Shown here: piece after piece, positions 41,756 to 50,143 of the stretch
Layout of the letters: every line of letters begins with the position of its first letter
Numbering within the stretch: position 1 is the stretch's first letter
Source: WRKB01 sp031551145
Lineage (GTDB): Bacteria > Desulfobacterota > Desulfovibrionia > Desulfovibrionales > Desulfovibrionaceae
Direction: 5' to 3'
DNA length: 64,000 bases
Assembly (NCBI GenBank): GCA_031551145.1
Contig: JAVBNZ010000008.1
Location: forward strand, 1 to 64,000
Notes under the pieces: model-generated
Databases searched by the model: none
The model's input: the letters and a program-made list of their open reading frames with translations, nothing else
Told to the model about the DNA's origin: nothing
Program-made: the position numbers and the translations under genes

Positions 41756-42590
41756 AAAGCCGGCTTGCTTCCCGCAGGGCCTCGATTTCTTCGGGTGTAA
41801 GTTCGCGCGCCGTTCCGGGCGCGAGATCGCCGAGTTCAATCGGTCCCTGGCGCACCCTGGACAGGCGCAGCACGGTCAGGTTCAAATCCCGGCACATGCG
41901 GCGTATCTGCCTGTTCACGCCCTGAATAAGCGTCATCTCGACCAGCGTTCCCCGGCGGGGAAAATGGGCGGGGATGTCGCGGGAGGGCAGGGTGCGCACC
42001 GTCACGGGAGCAAGCTCTTCGCCCTCTGCCAGACGCATGCCGGACCGCATGGCATTCAGAGCTTCCTTCGGAAGCGCTTCGCGCAGCAGCACATGGTAGA
42101 CCTTGGGAACGTGCCCGCTCGGGTGCAGGATCGTGCGCGCCAGGTCGCCGTCGTTGGTCAGCAGCACCAGACCTTCCGAAAAATAATCCAGCCGGCCGAC
42201 AGGGTAGAGGCGGAGATTTTTCCAGGTTTTCGGCAGGATATCCAACACGGTGGGGCGGCCTTGGGGATCGTGCGCGGTGCTCACCACTTGCACCGGCTTG
42301 TGCATCATCAGCCAGACGCGACGGCCAGGCGCGGGCAACGGAGTGCCGTGCACGGCTATTTTGTCGGCCCCCGGACCGCGCACGGTCACGCGCAGGCCGG
42401 GCTCCCGCATTACCTGACCGTTGACGCTGACCGCACCCCCGGCGATCAGTTCGTCCGCCTTGCGCCGGGAGCACAAACCGGCATCCGCGAGCGCCTTGTT
42501 GAGACGCACGAGCTCATCGTCCGGCATCGGCTGCCCGTCGCGCTGCCTGTTTTTCTCAGGCCGATTTTCTCCGGAGTGTCTTCCCGGCAT
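41748..42590 (-). CDS. Pseudouridine synthase, RluB/RsuA family
   Basis: This 280-aa protein has an N-terminal S4 domain (VRLNKALADAGLCSRRKADE, AGGAVSVNGQ) followed by the RsuA/RluB catalytic domain. The catalytic Asp is in YPVGRLDYFSEGLVLLTNDG, with QGVNRQIRRMC later. It modifies uridines in rRNA; 23S (RluB-like) or 16S (RsuA-like) cannot be separated here. GRLDYFSEG differs from the common GRLDxxTxG. ATG 42590 with GGAG was preferred over an upstream GTG at 42617. It is divergent from the rdgC-like gene. Confidence 0.93.
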   Translation of the reverse strand: MPGRHSGENRPEKNRQRDGQPMPDDELVRLNKALADAGLCSRRKADELIAGGAVSVNGQVMREPGLRVTVRGPGADKIAVHGTPLPAPGRRVWLMMHKPVQVVSTAHDPQGRPTVLDILPKTWKNLRLYPVGRLDYFSEGLVLLTNDGDLARTILHPSGHVPKVYHVLLREALPKEALNAMRSGMRLAEGEELAPVTVRTLPSRDIPAHFPRRGTLVEMTLIQGVNRQIRRMCRDLNLTVLRLSRVRQGPIELGDLAPGTARELTPEEIEALREASRLST

Positions 42591-42670
42591 GTTTGCTCCG
42601 TCAGATTTGAATCCCACAGGAGAGTATATAGCTCAGGCGCGAGAGAAAACAAAGCTCATGCTAAAGTTAA

Positions 42671-42686
42671 CATAATTCACATTATG
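42671..42686. promoter_or_regulatory. Short AT-rich inverted repeat upstream of the pseudouridine synthase and rdgC-like genes
   Basis: CATAAT and ATTATG flank TCAC in an AT-rich patch of the divergent intergenic region. This is a possible operator, with short arms only. Confidence 0.3.
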
Positions 42687-42746
42687 GGACATAAAGAAAC
42701 AGCAAAAAGGCCGCTGCCGCCGGTTGCACGGCGCATTGAGCAAGAC

Positions 42747-42775
42747 TTGCCTTGCCTGTCCGCACAACGTATATT
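42747..42775 (+). promoter_or_regulatory. Candidate promoter of the rdgC-like gene
   Basis: TTGCCT (42747-42752), a 17-nt spacer and TATATT (42770-42775) lie 60 bp before ATG 42835. Confidence 0.5.
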
Positions 42776-42834
42776 TTGCCGTTGCGCGTGATTCCCGTGT
42801 CTGAACAAACGCGCCCCAACCCCAAGGAGTTCGC

Positions 42835-43449
42835 ATGGGCTTTGCCGGCGCGTCCTGCGCCTTTACCCGCTATCGCGTCATGGAACAGGTTCCGGCGGAA
42901 CTGTGGCCCCAGATTACGGACAGGCTGCGGCGCTTCGTTTTTCAGGATATCGACGCCATTCCCGAAGAGCGATCCTTCGGCTGGACCTCCTTCGAAGACA
43001 TGCTGGACATTGAATGGACGTCCGCCCCGCCGGAAAAGGGCGCGTATCTGGTTTTTTCCCTGCGCCTGGAAACGCGGCGCATCCCCCCGGCGGTGATCAA
43101 GAAGCATCTGGCCCTGGCTCTGCGTGAGGAACAACGCCGCATGCAGGAACAGGGCAAGCAGTTCATCAGCCGCGAACGCAAAAAAGAACTCAAAGAACAG
43201 GTGCGCCTGCGCATGATGAAGCACTTTTTGCCCGTGCCGGCGGTGTTCGAGGTCATCTGGGCCACGGATACGGGCATCGTGCTTTTTGCCTCCACGCAGC
43301 GCAAGATGCTGGACATGTTTGAAGACCTGTTCACCCGCACTTTCGAACTCGCGCTGGAACAGCTTACCCCTTACGGCCTGGCGGCCCGGCTTCTTTCCGA
43401 AAAAGAACTGGATCGCCTTGATGAACTGGAACCGACCTCTTTCGCCTGA
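42835..43449 (+). CDS. RdgC-like recombination-associated protein
   Basis: This 204-aa protein is similar to the N-terminal/central part of RdgC. It opens GFAGASCAFTRYRVMEQVPA, has the conserved RSFGWTSFEDMLD (the FGW motif), then the basic helix RERKKELKEQVRLRMMKHFL and a strand WATDTGIVLFASTQRK. RdgC forms a ring that binds double-stranded DNA and restrains RecA. This version is shorter than the 300-aa E. coli protein, as expected for this lineage. ATG 42835 has AAGGAG. It is followed 18 nt later by the 174-aa gene. Confidence 0.85.
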   Translation: MGFAGASCAFTRYRVMEQVPAELWPQITDRLRRFVFQDIDAIPEERSFGWTSFEDMLDIEWTSAPPEKGAYLVFSLRLETRRIPPAVIKKHLALALREEQRRMQEQGKQFISRERKKELKEQVRLRMMKHFLPVPAVFEVIWATDTGIVLFASTQRKMLDMFEDLFTRTFELALEQLTPYGLAARLLSEKELDRLDELEPTSFA

Positions 43450-43467
43450 CCTATCCGGAGGTACTTC

Positions 43468-43992
43468 ATGTCTGCATCTTCTTTCGCGCAAAGCACCGAC
43501 ATGCTGCTGGGTCAGGAATTCCTCACCTGGCTCTGGTACAGAAGCGAGGCCAGGCCGGACGCCTTTGCCGACAATTCCGGCAACGCCTTTGAAGTGTATA
43601 TGGAGCACAGGGTGGTTGTGCAGGGCGGCGAGGGCGACAAGTTGGAGACCGCTTCTGTTTCCGGAACCCTTTCTCCCCTGCGTGAAGCGCGCTTCGGCCT
43701 AGCCACGGGAAAAAAGGTGACGCGTGCCACCGTGCGCCTGGAACAGGACGGAATGGGCAGCCGGCTCTCCCTCAAGGCCGAAGACTTTGCCGTGGGCCTC
43801 AAAGGCCCCAAACTGGAGCGCGCGGAACCGGACGACGACCCGGATGCCCTGCTGCTGGAACGTCTGTTTCTCATCGACAACTGCATGGCCCTGTTTGACT
43901 CACTGTACGCCTCCTTCCTGCGCCTGCGCCTTTCGCCGCAATGGAAGGACGAGGCGCAGGACGTGCGCCGCTGGCTTGAGCAGCCCGAATGA
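43468..43992 (+). CDS. Conserved hypothetical protein linked to the rdgC-like gene
   Basis: This 174-aa soluble protein opens MSASSFAQSTDMLLGQEFLT and continues with WLWYRSEARPDAF, a YMEHRVVVQGGEG strand, an SPLREARFGLATGKKVTRA segment and a C-terminal helix ending VRRWLEQPE. No known fold was recognised. It is translated after GGAGG from ATG 43468 and lies 18 nt after the rdgC-like gene, so a shared DNA-metabolism role is likely but inferred. Its stop overlaps the permease start (ATGA, 43989). Confidence 0.82.
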   Translation: MSASSFAQSTDMLLGQEFLTWLWYRSEARPDAFADNSGNAFEVYMEHRVVVQGGEGDKLETASVSGTLSPLREARFGLATGKKVTRATVRLEQDGMGSRLSLKAEDFAVGLKGPKLERAEPDDDPDALLLERLFLIDNCMALFDSLYASFLRLRLSPQWKDEAQDVRRWLEQPE

Positions 43993-45005
43993 ACGCGCCC
44001 TCCTCCCCCGCCGCGAATCTTTTTGCACGCGTGTGCAAAAAAATCGTCTGGATGCTTTTCGTGCTCTGGGGGATTACGATCATCAGCTTCACGGTCATCC
44101 ATCTCGCGCCGGGCTCGCCCACGGACATGGAAACCACGCTCAACCCCCTGGTGGGCGAGGCCACGCGCAAACAGCTTGAGGCGCTCTACGGCCTCGACAA
44201 ACCTCTGCACGAGCAGTATTTCGACTGGCTCGGCCGCATGCTGCGCCTGGATTTCGGCAATTCCATGTCCACGGACGCGCGGCCCGTGCTGGACAAAATT
44301 CTGGAACGCCTGCCCCTGACCGTGGGCATGAATCTGGCCTCCCTTCTGCTTACCCTGTTCATCGCCGTGCCCATGGGCGTGATCTCGGCCTGGAAACGCA
44401 ATTCCTTTTTCGACCGCGCCGTCACCCTGCTCGTGTTCATAGGTTTTGCCATGCCCTCGTTCTGGCTGGCCCTGCTGCTCATGATGCACCTGGGCATAGA
44501 CCGCCAATGGCTGCCGCTTTCCGGCATTGCGTCCATGGATTATAAGCAGCTTTCCTTTCCGGATAAAATTCTCGATCTGGCCCGGCACCTGCTTATGCCG
44601 CTCATCGTCTACACGGCCGGCAGCATTGCGGGCATGTCGCGCTTCATGCGTTCTTCCATGCTGGAAGTCCTGCGCCAGGATTATATTCTTACGGCCCTGG
44701 CCAAGGGACTGCCCACGCGCGTTGTGATCTTCCGCCACGCCATGCGCAACGCCCTGCTCCCGCTTATCACCCTGCTCGGCCTTTCCGTGCCCGGACTCAT
44801 CGGCGGCAGCGTGATCATCGAATCCATCTTTGCCCTGCCGGGTCTGGGACAGCTGTTCTATGCGGCGGTCATGGCCCGCGACTATACACTGATCATGGGC
44901 AATCTCGTGCTTGGGGCGACGCTTACCCTGCTGGGCAATCTGCTGGCGGATTTCTGCTACGGCCTGGCCGATCCGCGCATACGCGCCGGAAGGGGGGCGT
45001 TGTGA
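43989..45005 (+). CDS. ABC transporter permease, DppB/OppB type
   Basis: This 338-aa inner-membrane permease has six transmembrane helices. OppB-type features include FVLWGITIISFTVIHLAPGS, a LDKPLHEQYFDWLGRMLRLD periplasmic segment, and the EAA loop around VLRQDYILTALAKGLPTRVV. It forms the channel with the next gene. Peptide, nickel or opine import are typical substrates. No binding protein or ATPase lies adjacent, so those subunits must be elsewhere. ATG 43989 overlaps the upstream stop by 4 nt; its stop overlaps the next GTG. Confidence 0.95.
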   Translation: MNAPSSPAANLFARVCKKIVWMLFVLWGITIISFTVIHLAPGSPTDMETTLNPLVGEATRKQLEALYGLDKPLHEQYFDWLGRMLRLDFGNSMSTDARPVLDKILERLPLTVGMNLASLLLTLFIAVPMGVISAWKRNSFFDRAVTLLVFIGFAMPSFWLALLLMMHLGIDRQWLPLSGIASMDYKQLSFPDKILDLARHLLMPLIVYTAGSIAGMSRFMRSSMLEVLRQDYILTALAKGLPTRVVIFRHAMRNALLPLITLLGLSVPGLIGGSVIIESIFALPGLGQLFYAAVMARDYTLIMGNLVLGATLTLLGNLLADFCYGLADPRIRAGRGAL

Positions 45006-45841
45006 CGCTTTTCTCCTCCGTAAGCATATTCTTCAAGCAACGCTTTATGTTTTTCCTGGGACTGGGCATCGTGCTTATCATGTCGCTGGCCGCGATTTGC
45101 GCGCCTTTGCTCGCCCCTTACGATCCGACCGCCCTGCATCTCGACAATATTCTCGCCGCCCCCGGCGCGGCCTTTCCTCTGGGCACGGACGCTCTGGGAC
45201 GCGACGTGCTTTCCCGTCTGCTCTACGGGGCCAGGGTGTCGCTGTGGGTGGGCTTTGTGGCTGTGGGCATCTCGCTGCTCATCGGCGTCAGCCTGGGGCT
45301 GGTGGCCGGATTTTTCGGCGGCTTGACGGATGAAATCGTCATGCGCGCCGTGGATGTTATGCTCTGCTTCCCCTCATTTTTTCTTATTCTCGCGGTAATC
45401 GCGTTTCTGGAACCCAGCCTGGGAAACATCATGGCCGTTATCGGCCTCACTTCCTGGATGGGCGTGGCCCGCCTGGTGCGGGCCGAGGCCATGAGCCTGC
45501 GCCGACGGGAATTCGTGGACGCCGCCCGTTTGGCAGGCGCGCGCGCGCCGCGCATTCTGCTGCGTCATATTCTGCCCAATTCACTCGCACCGGTGCTGGT
45601 GTCGGCCACGTTGGGCGTTGCCGGAGCCATATTGACGGAATCGGCCTTGAGCTTCCTCGGCCTGGGGGTACAGCCCCCGAATCCGAGCTGGGGCAACATG
45701 CTTATGGAAGGCAAAGACGTGCTGGAAATCGCTCCCTGGATGTCGATCTATCCGGGCCTGACCATTTTGGTCACGGTGCTCGGCTACAACCTGTTGGGGG
45801 AAAGCCTGCGGGACATCCTCGACCCGCGCCTCAAACAATGA
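45002..45841 (+). CDS. ABC transporter permease, DppC/OppC type
   Basis: This 279-aa permease is the partner of the preceding gene. The OppC N-terminal segment LAPYDPTALHLDNILAAPG is followed by FPLGTDALGRDVLSRLLYGA, ISLLIGVSLGLVAGFFGG and the EAA loop RRREFVDAARLAGARAPRIL. Six transmembrane helices are predicted. GTG 45002 overlaps the dppB-type stop (GTGA), and the stop overlaps the glycosyltransferase start at 45838. Confidence 0.95.
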   Translation: MTLFSSVSIFFKQRFMFFLGLGIVLIMSLAAICAPLLAPYDPTALHLDNILAAPGAAFPLGTDALGRDVLSRLLYGARVSLWVGFVAVGISLLIGVSLGLVAGFFGGLTDEIVMRAVDVMLCFPSFFLILAVIAFLEPSLGNIMAVIGLTSWMGVARLVRAEAMSLRRREFVDAARLAGARAPRILLRHILPNSLAPVLVSATLGVAGAILTESALSFLGLGVQPPNPSWGNMLMEGKDVLEIAPWMSIYPGLTILVTVLGYNLLGESLRDILDPRLKQ

Positions 45842-47469
45842 ACATCGTCTGTATTTCCGGCGAACTCGCCGGACCTTTGCGGGCAGCCGGGCACAACATT
45901 CCGGATCTGCGCCCGGCTTCGGGCGCGCATAGCCTTGCTTCCCTGCTGCCGGGCAAAAATTTCAAGCCGGAACTGGTTTTTCAGGATGAAAGCCTTGGTC
46001 CGCGCCTGCTTTTGACCGATTTGCCGGATTTTGACTGCCCGAAAATTTTCCGCAGTCTGGACAGCCATCTCAATCTCTTCTGGCATCGTCATTACGGCCG
46101 TTTGTTCGATACGGTGCTCACTCCCCATGTCTCCCTGCACGAACGAGAAGCCCCGGCCTGGAAACTGCCGTATGTCGGACGGCTTGCCATAAGCGGCGCT
46201 GCGCGGCCCTTTCGTTCCCATGCCGATCGTATGCATGCCCTGAGTTTTGTGGGCAGGCTTTCCGGAGATCGTCACGCCCGTCGTAATCTGCTGCGCCTGC
46301 TTGCTCCTTTCGGCCTCAACCCGCGCGACGGCCTGACAAAACAGGCCATGCTCGAACTGTATGACGACACCCGCATCCTGCCCAACGAATCCCTGTGCAA
46401 TGAAGTGAATTTTCGCCTGATGGAAGGCGCGTCCTGCGGTTGTTGTCTGCTCACGCCCGATGTCGGCGCGGATCAAGATGCCCTGTTGGAACCCGGCAGG
46501 GAGTGTTTTGTGTACCACGACGGCGCGGAATTGCTGGAATTACTGCAGTATGCGCTCAGCAATCCGGTAGAGACGGAACACATCGGCCGCGCCGCCTGGA
46601 TGCGGGTGCAGGCGGAGCACCTGCCGCAACACAGGATGAGGGTGTTGTTGAAAGCGGCGCGTGACTCCGGCCGCGCGGCCACGGGGGAGGAAGCGCGCGC
46701 CCACTTGGTCCTGAGCATGGCCCGGCTTGTCAGGGCCGGCCTCTTCCACGAAGACCCGGGCGCAACGGACGCCCGCCTGCGCGCCCTGCCTCTCCGCCCC
46801 GACCTTCTGGCCGCCAGGGTGCAGGCTGCATCGGAACACAACAACACCGCCCTGCTTTCCGATGTGCTCCGAGAAACTCTGGTTTCCGGCTTCGGCGCGG
46901 GAGATGCCGGTTTGGACGGCATTTGCTCCTTTGCCGCCCTCACGCTTCAGGATTGGGCTCTTGCCAAGCGCTTCCTCTATCGCTACCATCAGGCCCGCGC
47001 CACGGAACAGGCGCGCGTTGCGCGTTCGCCTCACGATCTCTGCCTGATCTGGGCACGGGAATATTTGCGTCTGGGCAGAGAAGCCCAACCCGGCCTGCCC
47101 TTCACAAGCGGCACCTGTCCGGAGAGCGCGCTGGAGGCGCTTCTTTTTGCCGAGCGTTTCGCCGAAGGGGAAGACAACAGAGAACGCCTGCAACTGCTTG
47201 CGGGTCTGGAAAGCGTGAAGCGCGTCTATCCCGCCCTGCGCATCAAAGCTTTGAGTGCCCTGTGCGCGGAGCGGCCGGAAGACCGGCACAGCGCCCTACA
47301 TCTGGCTTTGGCTCGTTTTCACAACTTTGAGCCGGCCGAAGGAGAACGCGCCTTGATCAATGCCTGGAACCGCGCCTGCATCGCCCGGCAGGATCAGGAT
47401 TTTCTTGCCGCGTTGCGCCGTTCTCCGGCGGTGCTGCGCACTTTCGCAACCTTGACGCGCCATGCTTGA
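45838..47469 (+). CDS. CgeB-family glycosyltransferase-like protein
   Basis: This 543-aa protein shows the CgeB/GT-B C-terminal domain in its middle: DRMHALSFVGRLSGDRHARR, LPNESLCNEVNFRLMEGASCG and GADQDALLEPGRECFVYHDG. The E-x7-E-like segment resembles PF13524. The N-terminal half contains ICISGELAGPLRAAG and FWHRHYGRLFDTVLTPHVSL. The C-terminal 200 residues are helical repeats rich in Ala, Leu and Arg. It may glycosylate surface structures or flagellin; acceptor unknown. ATG 45838 overlaps the permease stop and the end overlaps recN by 8 nt. Confidence 0.85.
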   Translation: MNIVCISGELAGPLRAAGHNIPDLRPASGAHSLASLLPGKNFKPELVFQDESLGPRLLLTDLPDFDCPKIFRSLDSHLNLFWHRHYGRLFDTVLTPHVSLHEREAPAWKLPYVGRLAISGAARPFRSHADRMHALSFVGRLSGDRHARRNLLRLLAPFGLNPRDGLTKQAMLELYDDTRILPNESLCNEVNFRLMEGASCGCCLLTPDVGADQDALLEPGRECFVYHDGAELLELLQYALSNPVETEHIGRAAWMRVQAEHLPQHRMRVLLKAARDSGRAATGEEARAHLVLSMARLVRAGLFHEDPGATDARLRALPLRPDLLAARVQAASEHNNTALLSDVLRETLVSGFGAGDAGLDGICSFAALTLQDWALAKRFLYRYHQARATEQARVARSPHDLCLIWAREYLRLGREAQPGLPFTSGTCPESALEALLFAERFAEGEDNRERLQLLAGLESVKRVYPALRIKALSALCAERPEDRHSALHLALARFHNFEPAEGERALINAWNRACIARQDQDFLAALRRSPAVLRTFATLTRHA

Positions 47470-49054
47470 ATATCTGCGTATACGCGATCTGGCCCTCATC
47501 CACGATGCGGAACTGGAGTTCGCTTCCGGCATCAACGTGTTGACCGGCGAAACCGGCGCGGGCAAGAGTTTTGTGCTCAAAGCGCTCGGCTTTCTGATGG
47601 GGGATCGCCTGCAGCGCGACATGGTGCGCCCGGGCAGCGAACGTGCCGTTGTGGAGGCGCTCTTTTCCCAGGGAGATCAGGAATATGTTCTGCGGCGCGA
47701 ACTGGCTGCGGAAACGGGGCGCAGCCGCTTTTTCATGAACGACAAACTCTGCTCGCAGGATGTCGCCCAGGAATTGCGCGGCGCTCTTCTGCTCCACACC
47801 ACGCAGCACGGACAGCAAAAACTGCTGCAGCCGGCGTTTCAGGCAGAACTGATTGAGGCCGCGCTGGGGGAACCCGAACTTCTCGCCCAGCGGGATGCCC
47901 TGTTGAAAAAACTGCGCGAAAACGCCGCGCAAGGAGACGTTCTGCGCGGCAAAATGCGTGAACTCTCGACCCGGCGAGAATTGCTGGAAATGCAGCAGCG
48001 GGAAATAGACAAGGTGGCTCCCAAGGTCGGCGAGGAAGAAGAACTGGAAACCCGCCGCGCCGAGGCGGCCGCGTCCGCCCGTTTGGCTGAAGATTATGAA
48101 GGCGCGCTGGATATTTTATACGGCGAAGCGGAATGCGCCTCGTTCCTGCATCGCCTGGAACGCATTGTGGAGCGTCTCGCCGCTGAAGACGAGCATTTCG
48201 CCCCGACTCTCGCCGCGCTTGTTGAGCTGGGCGCCCAACTGCCGGATTTGGAACGCCGCCTGCGCCGCTCCCCTTCCGCCCTCTCTCGTAAGGAAACGGA
48301 TGCGATCGAAGCGCGCCTGTACGCCCTGGCCCAACTGAAACGCAAGTTGCGCCGCTCGCTGAGCGAAATTCTCTCCCTGCGCGAAGAAATTGAAGAAAAT
48401 CTTTCGTTTCTGGACAATTGCGCCCTGGATCTCAAGCAGATCGATACGCGGGACCGCAGCCTGCGCGCGGAACTGGAAGCGTTGCTTGCGCGTCTTGTTC
48501 CGGCCAGGCGCGCGGCCGGAAACGCCTTTGCCCGCCGCCTTGAGCAGGAACTTGTCGGGCTCGGCTTTTCCGAAGATTTGCGGGTGGAGGTGGAGTACAG
48601 CCCTGTGGAACTTGTTGCGGCTGCGGAAGGTCGCCCCGCCTGCCCCGCTTGCCCCGCTTGCGTTGACGAACGCGGCCGTCTGCTTTGGGCCCCCAACCCC
48701 GGCCAACCGCCGCAGGCGCTGGATCGCATAGCTTCCGGCGGCGAACTTTCCCGTTTTCTGCTGGCCCTGGTGAGCATTCAGGCGCGGCCGGAGCAGGCCA
48801 CGCTCATCTTCGACGAAGTGGACGCCGGCATAGGCGGCCACACCCTCAAACGTCTTGCCGAACGCCTGGATGCCCTGGCCGAAAAAAGCCAGATGCTGCT
48901 CATCACCCATTGGCCCCAACTCGCGGCGCGGGCCCGGCGGCATTTCCAGGTGAGCAAGGAAGTGCGGAACGGCGAAACCTTCACTCTCTGCCGTCGGCTG
49001 GAGGGCGAAGCCGTGAAGCGGGAACTGGATCGCATGTGGGGCGGTGAAACATGA
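47462..49054 (+). CDS. recN: DNA repair protein RecN
   Basis: This 530-aa SMC-like ATPase has Walker A NVLTGETGAGKSFVLKALGF (residues 26-45), a long coiled coil (about 150-350) interrupted by a globular hinge, ABC signature ASGGELSRFLLAL near 420, and Walker B ATLIFDEVDAGIGGHTLKRL. RecN works in double-strand-break repair. Just before the signature it carries a Cys-rich ACPACPACVDERG insert made by tandem 9-bp repeats. Start ATG 47462 overlaps the glycosyltransferase 3' end. It converges on the HesB-like selenoprotein gene with a shared terminator. Confidence 0.95.
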   Translation: MLEYLRIRDLALIHDAELEFASGINVLTGETGAGKSFVLKALGFLMGDRLQRDMVRPGSERAVVEALFSQGDQEYVLRRELAAETGRSRFFMNDKLCSQDVAQELRGALLLHTTQHGQQKLLQPAFQAELIEAALGEPELLAQRDALLKKLRENAAQGDVLRGKMRELSTRRELLEMQQREIDKVAPKVGEEEELETRRAEAAASARLAEDYEGALDILYGEAECASFLHRLERIVERLAAEDEHFAPTLAALVELGAQLPDLERRLRRSPSALSRKETDAIEARLYALAQLKRKLRRSLSEILSLREEIEENLSFLDNCALDLKQIDTRDRSLRAELEALLARLVPARRAAGNAFARRLEQELVGLGFSEDLRVEVEYSPVELVAAAEGRPACPACPACVDERGRLLWAPNPGQPPQALDRIASGGELSRFLLALVSIQARPEQATLIFDEVDAGIGGHTLKRLAERLDALAEKSQMLLITHWPQLAARARRHFQVSKEVRNGETFTLCRRLEGEAVKRELDRMWGGET

Positions 49055-49080
49055 AAAAAGGGGCCGAAAGCCCCTTTGTT
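49054..49080. terminator. Bidirectional terminator between recN and the HesB-like gene
   Basis: AAAGGGGC and GCCCCTTT pair around CGAAA, with A's before and T's after, between the convergent genes. Confidence 0.8.
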
Positions 49081-49103
49081 CACACATATGGTTGCGCAGA
49101 GTT

Positions 49104-49433
49104 TTACACGCTGCAACTTGTGGAGCCTGCACAACCTCCGCAGGCGGAAGAAGCGCCCGGGGTCTGCAGCGGCACAACGGGAAGCACCATAAATCCCATG
49201 TAGTTGAGATCAATCTTGACCCCGCCGGTTTTTTCAAACAATTCCGTCTGCATGCAGAAGGTAAAGCCGTTGTCGGTAAACACTTTGTCATCATCGTGCG
49301 GCTCATCCAGAGCCAGCGCAAGACGCGGACCGCTTCAGCCGCCCGGCGCGAGATAGATGCGGATAGTACCGCGCTCCTTATCCGCAAAATACGCCTCAAG
49401 CTCTTTGCGGGCGCTTTCGCTGAGTTCGAACAT
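49104..49433 (-). CDS. HesB/IscA-like selenoprotein (in-frame TGA read as selenocysteine)
   Basis: ATG 49433 follows GGAGG and encodes MFELSESARKELEAYFADKE, then RGTIRIYLAPGG. Codon 33 is TGA (49337-49335), and the frame continues SGPRLALALDEPHDDDKVFT, a FTFCMQTELFEKTGGVKIDL segment, and a Cys-rich end SSACGGCAGSTSCSV to TAA 49106-49104 (109 residues with Sec). HesB/IscA proteins have Cys at the APGG-C-SGPRL position, so TGA most likely encodes Sec. Fifteen nt past TGA a hairpin at 49320-49297 (5-bp apical stem, UGGAU loop, three-base bulge, lower stem) is a plausible SECIS. HesB-like selenoproteins are known in anaerobes. IscA-type proteins carry Fe-S clusters. Confidence 0.9.
49297..49320 (-). 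promoter_or_regulatory. Candidate bacterial SECIS element
   Basis: On the minus strand, 15 nt after the TGA: lower stem UGC/GCA, bulge GCU, apical stem GGCUC/GAGCC, loop UGGAU. A small apical loop containing G and U plus a nearby unpaired U fits the SelB-binding pattern of bacterial SECIS hairpins. Confidence 0.6.
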
Positions 49434-49575
49434 GAAAAAGCCTCCACTTGTTTTTACGTGCCTTATGGCCGTCTGCACACAGATACGTCCGAGTCCGGGC
49501 TTTGTCAATGAAGGGACAAACACTTCCCTGTCGGTCGAAAAAGATGTATGCTGCGCCTTTACCATGGAGGCCCTT

Positions 49576-50106
49576 ATGGAAACTCCCTTGTTGCGCGCCG
49601 ATGATATCGATCGTCTTGTCGAGCGTCTGGCGCTTCAGATCATCGAACGCCACGGCGATTGCGCCTCTCTTGTGCTCGTCGGCATTCAGCGGCGCGGCGT
49701 CGATCTGGCGCGACGTCTGGCCGGCCGGATTTCCGAACGTCTTGAATTCGCCCTGCCGCTCGGCACGCTGGACATCAACCTCTATCGCGACGACTGGACA
49801 AGCCTCTCCGGCAAGCCGCAGATAGGACGTTCCAGCATTCCGGTGCGCCTTGACAACAAGGCGGTGATCCTGGTCGACGACGTGCTCTTTACCGGCCGCA
49901 CCATACGATCCGCCCTGGAAGCCCTGCTCGACTACGGCAGGCCGCGCAAAGTGGAATTGCTCGTACTCATCGATCGCGGCCACAGAGAGCTTCCCATCCA
50001 TGCGGATTACGTGGGTCAGACCCTTGAAACCCGGCGTGCCGAACACGTCAACGTGCTTTTGACCGAGCGCGACGGTGTGGACGAAGTGCGCCTGCAATCC
50101 AAATAA
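49576..50106 (+). CDS. pyrR: PyrR bifunctional regulator/uracil phosphoribosyltransferase
   Basis: This 176-aa PRTase-fold protein has the PRPP-binding motif AVILVDDVLFTGRTIRSALE near residues 95-114, VLVGIQRRGVDLARRLAGRI, LDINLYRDDWTSL, and the C-terminal RAEHVNVLLTERDGVDEV typical of PyrR. PyrR has uracil phosphoribosyltransferase activity and in some bacteria binds pyr mRNA; no pyr attenuator is seen nearby, so salvage may be its main role here. ATG 49576 was preferred over ATG 49564 because GGAGG lies between them at the right distance. It is followed by greA 37 nt later. Confidence 0.93.
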   Translation: METPLLRADDIDRLVERLALQIIERHGDCASLVLVGIQRRGVDLARRLAGRISERLEFALPLGTLDINLYRDDWTSLSGKPQIGRSSIPVRLDNKAVILVDDVLFTGRTIRSALEALLDYGRPRKVELLVLIDRGHRELPIHADYVGQTLETRRAEHVNVLLTERDGVDEVRLQSK

Positions 50107-50143
50107 GCATTGTTGCGGCGCGTTGCGCCCGCATGAGGACGCC

